NCBI GenBank assembly: GCA_963735465.1 | Contig: CAVTLA010000001.1 | Location: 4,712,001 to 4,776,000, forward strand | DNA length: 64,000 nucleotides | Source: DASZHJ01 sp963735465 | GTDB taxonomy: Bacteria > Pseudomonadota > Alphaproteobacteria > ATCC43930 > CGMCC-115725 | Direction of reading: 5' to 3' | Shown: one piece after another, positions 57,300 through 64,000 of the stretch | How positions within the stretch are numbered: the stretch's first letter is position 1 | How the letters are laid out: every line of letters starts with the position of its first letter | Program-made: the position numbers and the translations under genes | The notes under the pieces: generated by a model | The model's database searches: none | Seen by the model: only the letters and a program-made list of their open reading frames with translations | What the model was told of the DNA's origin: nothing

Positions 57300-58568
57300 T
57301 CACACCTTCTCGAAATCGATGCGCTCGTCCACCGGCAGGCCCTGGAGGTGGCGGCGGAGGCAGTCCATGCCCATCTCGATGGCGCCGAGGCGGACCCAGT
57401 CGCGGCCGCCGAGGATGCGGGCGCGGCGGGTGGCGGTGCCGCTCTCGGTCGCGATCGCGAGGCAGATGGTGCCGCCGAAATCGATGCGGTCGGCGCCGTC
57501 GTCGAGATCGACGAGCACGGCGAGCGCGTGGCTGGCGCCGGCTTCCTGGCGCATCGCGCGCGCCACCTCGGCGGCGATCTCCGGGGTGAGCGGCGCCTTG
57601 GCGTCGCCGTCGAGGTCGAGGGCGGTGCGGATCTGGCCGAGGTCGCGGGCGACGATGCCGCGGCGGAACACGGTCTCGGCGCCGGGAAGATGGGCGATGC
57701 GGGCGGCGATCTGGCCGCTGGTGAAGTTCTCCACCACCGCCAGGGAGCCGCCGATCTTCTGCAGCGCCGCCAGGATCACGCCTTCCAGCGTCTGATCGTC
57801 CTCTGCCAGGATGAAATTCCCGATGCGCTTGCGCACCTCGGCTTCGACCGGCGCCAGCTTCAGCTCGAGCTCGCCCTTGTCGGCGCCGCGGACCGTGAGC
57901 TTGGTCTCGAGCTGGGGATAGTGGGCGCGGAAGCCCAGCTTCACGCTGCCGTCGGGCACCATCGCCTCGAGCCCCGAGAGCAGGGTGTCCACATGGGACT
58001 CGCCGAGGCCGTAGGAATGGAAGCGCTTGAGGCGGATCGCGGTCTGGACGCCGCTCCGCGCCAGGAGGCGCGGGATGATCTGCTCCTCCAGCATACGGCG
58101 CAGCTCCCGCGGCACGCCCGGCGTGAAGAAGAAGCGCGCCTTGCCGATGTCGAGGGCGAAGCCGCAGGCGGTGCCGACGGGATTGTCCAGGACCTCGGCG
58201 CCGGCGGGCAGCATCGCCTGCTTGCGGTTGTTGGGCGGCATGATGCGGCTGCGCTTCTGGAAATAGGTCTCCATCCTGGTGAGCCAGTCCTGGCTCAGCA
58301 CGAGGTCGACGCCGGCGGCGCGGGCGGCGATCTCCTGGGAGAGATCGTCCACCGTGGGCCCAAGGCCGCCGTTGACGATGACGGCGTCGGCGCGGGCGCC
58401 GGCCTCGCGGAAGGCGTTGAGCAGCGTCTCGCGATCGTCGCCGACCGTGGTGCCCCAGCGCACGGAGAGGCCGAAGTCGCCGAGGCGCTGGCTCATGTAG
58501 CTGAAGTTGGTGTTGACGGTCTGCCCGGTCAGGACCTCGTCGCCGGTGCAGATGATCTCGATGCGCAT
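57300..58568 (-). CDS. cinA: CinA family nicotinamide-nucleotide amidase / competence-damage protein
   Basis: A 422-residue protein with the MoCF/molybdopterin-binding N-terminal domain (IEIICTGDEVLTGQTVNTN, VIVNGGLGPTVDDLS) and the C-terminal CinA amidase domain (SLAVVENFTSGQIAARIAHL). CinA removes the amide of nicotinamide mononucleotide; the N-terminal part hydrolyses ADP-ribose-type compounds. The ATG at 58568 is used because upstream codons show no CinA-like sequence. It follows the third TauD gene by 70 bases on the same strand. Confidence 0.9.
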   Translation of the reverse strand: MRIEIICTGDEVLTGQTVNTNFSYMSQRLGDFGLSVRWGTTVGDDRETLLNAFREAGARADAVIVNGGLGPTVDDLSQEIAARAAGVDLVLSQDWLTRMETYFQKRSRIMPPNNRKQAMLPAGAEVLDNPVGTACGFALDIGKARFFFTPGVPRELRRMLEEQIIPRLLARSGVQTAIRLKRFHSYGLGESHVDTLLSGLEAMVPDGSVKLGFRAHYPQLETKLTVRGADKGELELKLAPVEAEVRKRIGNFILAEDDQTLEGVILAALQKIGGSLAVVENFTSGQIAARIAHLPGAETVFRRGIVARDLGQIRTALDLDGDAKAPLTPEIAAEVARAMRQEAGASHALAVLVDLDDGADRIDFGGTICLAIATESGTATRRARILGGRDWVRLGAIEMGMDCLRRHLQGLPVDERIDFEKV

Positions 58569-58638
58569 GCTGTCGTTCCTCGACACCGCTGATGTCGCGG
58601 CTTCATGGGTGTTCGTGCGGGCTCGGCTCGTGGATGGA

Positions 58639-59520
58639 TCAGGCGACCTGGGCCACCGTCGGCGCGGACCCCGCGACGGTGGTGCGGCGGACATCGCGCA
58701 CGAGCGTCTCGTCGAAGCGGCGCACGCGGTGCATGGTCTGGCGGTTGTCCCACATCACCAGGTCGTACTGGCGCCACTTGTGGACGTAGACGAACTGCGG
58801 CTGGGTCGCGTGCTCGGCGAGGTCGCGGATGAAGGCGCGCGCCTCCGGCACCGGCCAGCCGAGGATGCCGCCGATGTGGGAGGCGAGGAACAGCGACTTG
58901 CGGCCGGTGACGGGATGGGTGCGCACCAGGCGCTGGCGCACCGGTCGGAACATCGCCCGCTCGTCCTCGGTGAGCTCGGTGAAGCCGAGGGCGGCGCGGG
59001 AATACATCAGGGAATGCTCGCAGACGAGATCCTCGATCTCCGCCTTGGTGGCGGCGTCGAGGGCGTCGTAGGCGGCGCGCATGTCCGCGAATTCCGTGTC
59101 GCCGCCTTGGCTTACCACGACGCGGCCCGAGAGCAGGGAGAACTTCGCCGGGATCGCGCGGTAGGAGCTGTCGGAGTGCCAGAGCCGGTTGCCGAGGTTG
59201 AACATCCGCCGCCGGTCGTCCCGCGCCAGCGGCTTGTTGTCCTGGCCCAGGTTGGAGACATCGTTCAGCAGCGGCGACAGGCGCTTCTCGTGCTGCTTGG
59301 TGATGTGGCCGCCGGCGGAATTCTCGATCTCGCCGAAATTCCGGGTGAAGGCGACCTGCTGCTCGTCGGTGATGTTCTGGCCGCGGAAGACCAGCACCGC
59401 GTATTGGTCCATACCGGCCTCGATCGCCGCGGCCTGGTCCGGCGTCAGCGGCCGCGTGAGGTCGCAGCCGCTGACCTCGCCGCCGATGGTGGGGTGGAGC
59501 GGACGGAGGACAGGGGTCAT
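58639..59520 (-). CDS. TauD/TfdA family Fe(II)/2-oxoglutarate dioxygenase (3)
   Basis: A 293-residue dioxygenase most similar in layout to the taurine/2,4-D enzymes. LHPTIGGEVSGCDLTRPLTP is the conserved N-terminus. The iron site is His and Asp in LWHSDSSYRAIPAKFSLL and the distal His in NRQTMHRVRRFDE; the Arg in VRRTTVAG is the expected 2-oxoglutarate contact. GGGAGTG precedes the ATG. It is divergent from a PAS_5-type protein and upstream of cinA. Confidence 0.9.
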   Translation of the reverse strand: MTPVLRPLHPTIGGEVSGCDLTRPLTPDQAAAIEAGMDQYAVLVFRGQNITDEQQVAFTRNFGEIENSAGGHITKQHEKRLSPLLNDVSNLGQDNKPLARDDRRRMFNLGNRLWHSDSSYRAIPAKFSLLSGRVVVSQGGDTEFADMRAAYDALDAATKAEIEDLVCEHSLMYSRAALGFTELTEDERAMFRPVRQRLVRTHPVTGRKSLFLASHIGGILGWPVPEARAFIRDLAEHATQPQFVYVHKWRQYDLVMWDNRQTMHRVRRFDETLVRDVRRTTVAGSAPTVAQVA

Positions 59521-59701
59521 GACAACGCACTCCCGCGGCACGAAAAGGGGTTAAGAAATCATAGCAAGCGGCGCCCGCGCTGTCATGGACCGGTAAACAG
59601 ATCTCCACCATTCCGCGCACGCCAGGGGGTGGCGGACCCCATCGGCGTGTGGCACACTTTTGCCAGGCGATCCGTGTCAGCTGCCGGGTGTCTCCACCGT
59701 A

Positions 59702-60232
59702 ATGTCCTTCGATCGGTTCCTTGCCGCCATCACCGCGCCCACGCTGATCACCGTCGCAAGACATTGGCAGGCCGTGCGGAGCGATCGGCTGATGCCGGCC
59801 TGGAGCGACATCGACGCGGTGCAGCTGCGCCACGCGCTGCCGATCATCTGGGCGTGGCGCTATGACGCCGGGCGCAAGACCTTCATGGGCCGGCTGGCGG
59901 GCGAGGAGGTCGTCGCCGTGCTCGGCGGCAACGTGCGCAATCGCCCGATCGAGGAGTGCTTCAGCGCCACCGCCGTCCCTGTCATCCGCGCGCGGCTGGA
60001 GCAGGTGATGGCCGGACCCTGCTTCATGCACGGCGCCGGCACGGTCTATGTGCGCCACGGCTACACCGGCTCGGGCGAGCGGATCTGCCTGCCGCTGGCC
60101 AGCGACGGCATCCACGCCGACGGCGTCCTCGGCGCGACGCTCTACCGCCTCAACGTCAAGCCGGCGGCGGGCGACAACGTCTCCTTCGATCCCGAGGCGG
60201 AGACGATCGGGTTCTTTCCGCTGGGGGAGTGA
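59702..60232 (+). CDS. PAS_5 family protein
   Basis: A 176-residue protein resembling the alphaproteobacterial PAS_5 family, which has the pattern W...R....MPxxxDIDxxxLxxxLPxI, seen here as HWQAVRSDRLMPAWSDIDAV, then LPIIWAWRYDAG and FMGRLAGEEVVAVLGGNVRN. Members are stand-alone PAS-like domains of unknown role, often near motility or catabolic genes. It probably senses or binds a small ligand. The ATG at 59702 fits the family length. It is divergent from the TauD gene. Confidence 0.75.
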   Translation: MSFDRFLAAITAPTLITVARHWQAVRSDRLMPAWSDIDAVQLRHALPIIWAWRYDAGRKTFMGRLAGEEVVAVLGGNVRNRPIEECFSATAVPVIRARLEQVMAGPCFMHGAGTVYVRHGYTGSGERICLPLASDGIHADGVLGATLYRLNVKPAAGDNVSFDPEAETIGFFPLGE

Positions 60233-60263
60233 GGGGGTGGCTTCAGTGTCTGTTGGTGAAGCT

Positions 60264-61568
60264 CTACCGCCCCGCCTTGCGCGCCGAGGCCAGCTCATCG
60301 AGCGCGTCCGCCCAGGCGTCAACGGTGTGCTTGATGTCCTCGGCGGTGTGGGCCAGCGACATGTAGTATTTGGACTCGCCCTTGAGGACGCCGCGCTCGC
60401 GCAGCAACCCGTTGAACTTCCGCAGGAGGTCCGCGTTGCCGGTGAGGGCGCCGCGATAGTCGCGCACCTCGTCGCTGGTGAAGACGACGTCGAAGAGCGG
60501 CGCGTCGCCGATGACCTGGCCGGGGATGCCGCTCTTGCGCAGGAGCTGGGTCAGCTCGCCCATGAGCTCGCGGCCGGTGGCGAAGATGCGCTCGTAGGCG
60601 CCGGGCCGCTTCAGGATCTCGAGGGTGGCGAGACCCGCGGCCGAGGCCACGGGATTGCCCGAGAGGGTGCCGATCTGGATCAGGAAGGCGTCGTCGGCGA
60701 CGGCGCCCTTGTCGAAATGCGCCATGATGTCGGCGCGGCCCGCGATCGCCGCCAGCGGGAAGCCGCCGCCGATCACCTTGCCGAGGGTGCAGAGGTCGGG
60801 CGTCACGCCGTAATAGGCCTGGGCGCCGCCATAGGCGAAGCGGAAGCCGGTGACGACCTCGTCGAAGATGAGGGGAATGCCGTGCTCGGCGGTGATCTTG
60901 CGCAGCGCCTGGAGGAAGCCCGGCGCCGGCGGGATCAGGCGCTGGAACGGCTCGACGATGACGCCGCCAAGCTCGTCCTTGTGCTCGCGGATCAGGCTCG
61001 CCACGGTCTCGATGTCGTTGAAGGGCGCCACCAGCACCTCGTCCCGCACGCTGGCGGGAATGCCGGGTGAATCCGGCACCGCCTGGGGGAAATTGCCGGA
61101 GCGCTTGGGGGCGAGGCTCATCAGTGAATAGTCGCTCATGCCGTGATAGCCGCCCTCGAACTTCAGGATCTTGTCGCGCTTGCGGAAGGCGCGGGCGACG
61201 CGCATGGCGTAGAGGTCCGCCTCGCTGCCGCTGCTGACGAAGCGCACCTTCTCGGCGCAGGGCACCGCCGAGACGAGTTCCTCGGCGAGCTTGATGCCGT
61301 GCCGGTTGTTGGCGAAGAAGGTGGTGCCGAGCGCCACCTGCTGCAGCGCCGCCGCCGTCACCTCGGGGTGCGCGTGGCCGACCAGCATCGGGCCGGAGCC
61401 GAGGAGGAAATCGACGTACTCGTTGCCGCTCTCGTCCCAGACCCGCCCGCCCTTGCCCTCGCGGATCACGATGTCGCCGGCGACATTGCCGAACGTGCCG
61501 CCCGGCAGCACGCGCTTCGCCGTCTCGATGAGGCCAAGCTCGAGATCGCTGTGGATGCGAGGGGTCAT
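60264..61568 (-). CDS. Class III aminotransferase, glutamate-1-semialdehyde aminomutase-like (2)
   Basis: A 434-residue PLP enzyme. KRVLPGGTFGNV, VDFLLGSGPMLVGHAHP, LIFDEVVTGFRFAYGGAQ and LGKVIGGGFPLAAIAG (with the PLP-lysine) match the glutamate-1-semialdehyde aminomutase-like group. HemL has GS(A) motif variants that are not fully kept, and a MetE-like gene lies 74 bases upstream on the same strand, so a catabolic or racemase role is likely. It is a distant paralogue of the protein at 21216-22526. Confidence 0.87.
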   Translation of the reverse strand: MTPRIHSDLELGLIETAKRVLPGGTFGNVAGDIVIREGKGGRVWDESGNEYVDFLLGSGPMLVGHAHPEVTAAALQQVALGTTFFANNRHGIKLAEELVSAVPCAEKVRFVSSGSEADLYAMRVARAFRKRDKILKFEGGYHGMSDYSLMSLAPKRSGNFPQAVPDSPGIPASVRDEVLVAPFNDIETVASLIREHKDELGGVIVEPFQRLIPPAPGFLQALRKITAEHGIPLIFDEVVTGFRFAYGGAQAYYGVTPDLCTLGKVIGGGFPLAAIAGRADIMAHFDKGAVADDAFLIQIGTLSGNPVASAAGLATLEILKRPGAYERIFATGRELMGELTQLLRKSGIPGQVIGDAPLFDVVFTSDEVRDYRGALTGNADLLRKFNGLLRERGVLKGESKYYMSLAHTAEDIKHTVDAWADALDELASARKAGR

Positions 61569-61642
61569 GACGGTTCTCCCGGTGCGGATGGATCTCCGAA
61601 AACTCTAACCGGAGCGGAGGAATTTGTCGCGGCCGGCGTGCC

Positions 61643-62827
61643 CTAGTCCGGCTTCTGCGCCAGCAGGGAGTAGCGGGGATCCGCCGCCAGGCATTCCGCT
61701 TCCGGCAATCCCAGCTCCTTCCGCACGATGTTGGTGCCCAGCACCATGGCCACCATCTTGTAGGTGGCGTGGCGGCGGCTCATGCCTTCGCGGCCCATGC
61801 CGCAGTCGGAGGAGATGATCAGGCGCTCGGGCGGGATGTGCTTCAGCGCCTCGCGGATGATCGCCGCCACCTGGTCCGGCCGCTCCACCTGGAGCGTGTG
61901 GTGGTCGATGACGCCGATCACGACCTTCTTGTCCTTGATCGCCTTGCCGATCGCCGCGAGATCGCCGGTGCCGGACGAGCAGGTCTCGAAGGTGAGGGCG
62001 TCGGCGTCCACGTGGTTGAGCGCCTCCAGGGTCGGCTGATAGCTCTGGATGTCGCGGAAGACGCGCTGCTGGGAGGGATTGCCCCAGCAGGTGTGGCACC
62101 AGACCTCGGTCTTGGCGCGCAAGCCCTTCACCGTGGTGTTGAAGACCTCGGCGAGGTCCATGGCATCGAGCTTGCCGAAGGTCTTGCCCCGCGCCGGCGT
62201 CATGTGGATCTGCGGCTCCTCCATCTGGATCACCGGGCAGCCGGCGTCGGCGAGCTCGTGCAGCTCCTCGTTGATCGCCTTGGCGAAGGCGTAGGTGCAC
62301 TCCACCGGGTCCTTGTAGTGGCTGTTCTGCACCGTGGCGGCCAGCAGCTCCGCCGTGATGGTGCCGAACTTGACCGGCTTCCGGGTCAGCTTCTGCGCCG
62401 TCTTCCACATGGCGGCGTATTGCAGGTCGCCGCGGCCGATCGGCCCCACCACCGTCGGCAGCACCCGCGCCTCCAGGAAGTCGTGCAGGATGTGGCCGCG
62501 CGGCTGCGTGGCGGTGGTGACGTTGAAGGCGGTCATCTGCGGCGACTTGTCGAATCCCGCCATATGCGTCGGCGGATAGCTCATCCAGCTCATGCCGCCG
62601 ACCTGCTCGTCGTAGTGGGCGTCGCCGTCGGTGCAGATGTCGAGGCCGGCGGTCTCCTGGGCGCGCAGATAGACGGATACCGCGTCCTCGTACTGCTCGC
62701 GGTAGCGCGCGTGCATCATCGCCTCGAGGAAGCTCTGGTTCCCCAGCACCACGTCATACCAGGACGGCCGCGGCAGCGACCCGATGATCGAGGTCGGCAG
62801 CAGCGTGGCGGCGGATGCCTTGTACAT
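61643..62827 (-). CDS. Cobalamin-independent methionine synthase (MetE) family protein, short form
   Basis: A 394-residue protein corresponding to the C-terminal catalytic barrel of MetE; the N-terminal half is missing, as in archaeal and 'MetE-II' forms. Zinc ligands are visible as His and Cys in VWCHTCWGNPSQ and the later Cys in LIISSDCGMGREGMS. The opening PTSIIGSLPRPSWYD and DICTDGDAHYDEQ are family blocks. It transfers a methyl group to a thiol; the natural methyl donor is uncertain for short forms. It lies upstream of the class III aminotransferase on the same strand. Confidence 0.88.
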   Translation of the reverse strand: MYKASAATLLPTSIIGSLPRPSWYDVVLGNQSFLEAMMHARYREQYEDAVSVYLRAQETAGLDICTDGDAHYDEQVGGMSWMSYPPTHMAGFDKSPQMTAFNVTTATQPRGHILHDFLEARVLPTVVGPIGRGDLQYAAMWKTAQKLTRKPVKFGTITAELLAATVQNSHYKDPVECTYAFAKAINEELHELADAGCPVIQMEEPQIHMTPARGKTFGKLDAMDLAEVFNTTVKGLRAKTEVWCHTCWGNPSQQRVFRDIQSYQPTLEALNHVDADALTFETCSSGTGDLAAIGKAIKDKKVVIGVIDHHTLQVERPDQVAAIIREALKHIPPERLIISSDCGMGREGMSRRHATYKMVAMVLGTNIVRKELGLPEAECLAADPRYSLLAQKPD

Positions 62828-62883
62828 CTCACTTCCTCCCGATGGGTGTTTCTCTCAGCGTGGCGGAAGGGAGGAGAGGGCGT

Positions 62884-62908
62884 CAAGCGAAGCGCGTCGA
62901 AGGACGCA
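62884..62908. repeat. Solo right half of the interspersed palindrome
   Basis: CAAGCGAAGCGCGTCGAAGG followed by ACGCA equals the outer right arm of the family; no left arm or centre precedes it. It lies in the short gap between the MetE-like and SDR genes. Confidence 0.7.
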
Positions 62909-62909
62909 A

Positions 62910-63716
62910 TCACCTTGCCGTCTGCGTCAACCCCGTGGGCGGGCCGTCGATGGCGGTCCAGCCGGCGTCGATCATCATCGTGCTGCCGCTGATGTAGCTG
63001 GCGGCGTCGGAGGCGAGGAAGGCGACGGCGCTCGCGACCTCGCTGGGCTGGCCCCAGCGGCCGAGCACGGTGTGTCCCGCATAGGTGTCGTAGATCTCCG
63101 GTCGCGCCTTGATCGGCTGGGTGAGGGGCGTCTCGATGATGCCGGGGGCGACGGCGTTGACGCGCACGCCATAGGCGCCGACCTCCGCCGCGAAGCCCTT
63201 CACCAGGAGCGAGATCGCGGCCTTGGTGGCGCCATAGACCGCGAGGCCCGGCTCGATGGTGCTGGCGCGGATCGACGAGGTGGCGATGACGGAGCCGCCG
63301 CGCTGCGCCACCATCACGCGGCCGACGTCGCGGAAGAACAGGAAAGTGCCCTTGAGGTTGAGAGCGACGATGCGGTCGAACTCCGCCTCCTCGTAGTTGA
63401 GGATCGTCTTGCGGATGTTGATCCCCGGCGTGGTGACGGCGATGTCGAGGCGGGTCAGGGATTTCTGCGCCCGCGCCACGAGGGCGGTGATATCGGCGCC
63501 CTTGGACGCATCGCAGGCCGACGCTTCCGCCGCGCCGCCGGCGGCGCGGATGGCCGCCGCGGTCGCCTCCGCGTGCGGCAGATCGATGTCGGCGCAGTGG
63601 ACGCGGGCACCCAGCGCTCCCAGCGCCTCCGCCGACGCCCTGCCGATGCCGGAGGCCGCCCCCAGCACCAGCGCGGTCCGTCCGGTGAGATCGAAGAGTT
63701 TTTTGTAGTCGGTCAT
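62910..63716 (-). CDS. SDR family oxidoreductase
   Basis: A 268-residue short-chain dehydrogenase. The NAD(P)-binding motif is LVLGAASGIGRASAEAL, with an Asp in VHCADIDLP after strand 2 that favours NAD. Catalytic Ser lies in SVIATSSIRAS and Tyr/Lys in LAVYGATKAAIS. The C-terminal ASYISGSTMMIDAGW is the usual end. GGAGGCGAAG precedes the ATG. It is divergent from a possible GntR-type regulator gene with a palindrome in front of it. Confidence 0.92.
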   Translation of the reverse strand: MTDYKKLFDLTGRTALVLGAASGIGRASAEALGALGARVHCADIDLPHAEATAAAIRAAGGAAEASACDASKGADITALVARAQKSLTRLDIAVTTPGINIRKTILNYEEAEFDRIVALNLKGTFLFFRDVGRVMVAQRGGSVIATSSIRASTIEPGLAVYGATKAAISLLVKGFAAEVGAYGVRVNAVAPGIIETPLTQPIKARPEIYDTYAGHTVLGRWGQPSEVASAVAFLASDAASYISGSTMMIDAGWTAIDGPPTGLTQTAR

Positions 63717-63734
63717 CTTCGCCTCCGTTGAATG

Positions 63735-63748
63735 CTATGGAACCATAG
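63735..63748. promoter_or_regulatory. Palindrome in front of the SDR gene
   Basis: CTATGG-AA-CCATAG, a perfect 6-2-6 inverted repeat 19 bases upstream of the SDR start codon and touching the repeat element that follows. It resembles the short GG...CC-centred operators of FadR-type GntR regulators; assignment is tentative. Confidence 0.45.
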
Positions 63749-63846
63749 TGCGTCCTTCGACGCGCTTCGCTTGCTCAGGATGAGGAAATTCTCCGCCCCA
63801 CCTCATCCTGAGCAAGCAAGTGCAGCGGGCGCGTCGAAGGACGCAC
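63748..63846. repeat. Interspersed palindromic element, copy 9 (short centre)
   Basis: Arms GTGCGTCCTTCGACGCGC and complement, inner CTCAGGATGAGG and CCTCATCCTGAG, with a shortened centre that no longer shows the TTTTCTTT pattern. It is between divergent genes, so it cannot serve only as a terminator. Confidence 0.88.
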
Positions 63847-63891
63847 GATCTCTGCGCCCCATGTTGACGCTTTCCCAGGGGAATGAAAGAG

Positions 63892-63908
63892 TGGTCATAC
63901 GATGACCA
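63892..63908. promoter_or_regulatory. Palindrome overlapping the start codon of the last gene
   Basis: TGGTCAT-ACG-ATGACCA is a perfect 7-3-7 inverted repeat whose right arm contains the ATG at 63902. The GGTC...GACC core resembles FadR-type operators, which fits autoregulation by the protein that starts here. Confidence 0.5.
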
Positions 63909-64000
63909 GACAACACACGGACAGTTCCATCGTGCTGATGGGCCCGCTGCCGCCGGCCCAGAGCCGGTCGCGGGAGCTCATCGGCCGGCTCACCGACGAG
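63902..64000 (+). CDS. Partial gene, possible GntR-family regulator (3' end outside window)
   Basis: Only 33 codons are visible from the ATG at 63902 (MTRQHTDSSIVLMGPLPPAQ, then SRSRELIGRLTDE). The last part looks like the first helix of a GntR/FadR winged-helix domain, and a palindromic operator overlaps the start codon. It is divergent from an SDR gene, a common arrangement for a local regulator. Too short for certainty. Confidence 0.45.
   Translation, partial: MTRQHTDSSIVLMGPLPPAQSRSRELIGRLTDE

Overview
The window is strongly GC-rich DNA, almost entirely coding, with gene families typical of a free-living soil or water alphaproteobacterium: TRAP and branched-chain amino acid (Liv) ABC transporters, three TauD/TfdA dioxygenases, a BKACE enzyme, NodT-type efflux, a DUF5939 cyclase and Zur-type zinc control. 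No rRNA, tRNA, CRISPR array, insertion sequence, phage or integrase gene was found. The genus cannot be fixed from the sequence alone; Rhodospirillales/Hyphomicrobiales-like is an inference.

Layout. 0-6.5 kb: a truncated methyltransferase, a small catabolic operon on the minus strand (DapA-like lyase, aldo/keto reductase, cupin), a BKACE protein, a flavin amine oxidase and an LpxR-type lipid A deacylase. 6.6-13.9 kb: a tetR-outer membrane factor-adaptor-RND pump operon with an AlaX editing protein at its end; a sigma70-type promoter and a palindromic operator lie upstream of tetR. 14-17 kb: a TauD dioxygenase, a VapC-like toxin with an XRE partner, and a membrane protein. 17.3-22.5 kb: a TRAP dicarboxylate-type transporter facing an HpaI-type aldolase and a class III aminotransferase. 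22.7-29.4 kb: a Liv ABC transporter with a fused permease-ATPase and two tandem paralogous binding proteins. Each binding-protein gene has a -24/-12 (sigma54-type) promoter and an identical 27-base upstream element.

29.7-42.3 kb is a metal-acquisition stretch. A TonB-dependent receptor, ExbB, ExbD and TonB lie behind a perfect 18-bp Zur-type palindrome. After a block of envelope and other genes (CHAP protein, PPOX protein, M48 protease, YibQ-like deacetylase) come a small Tat-type Cys protein, a DUF1007 protein, a NicO permease and znuABC; znuABC has a second Zur-like box. tonB and znuA each appear to carry one extra base that breaks the reading frame.

42.3-64 kb: orphan substrate-binding proteins around a TauD dioxygenase, nicotinamidase, FtsH, DUF190-CrcB, a kelch protein, a cyclase fused to an FGE-like domain, DUF4399, DUF1835, GST, VOC and dienelactone hydrolase genes, a DUF5939 cyclase (also with an apparent frameshift), CinA, another TauD, a PAS_5 protein, a second class III aminotransferase, a MetE-like protein, an SDR and the start of a possible GntR-type regulator.

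A family of imperfect palindromes of about 100-120 bp (six full copies, two solo halves and a possible trace) is scattered between genes. These elements have conserved arms and a conserved, orientable centre.
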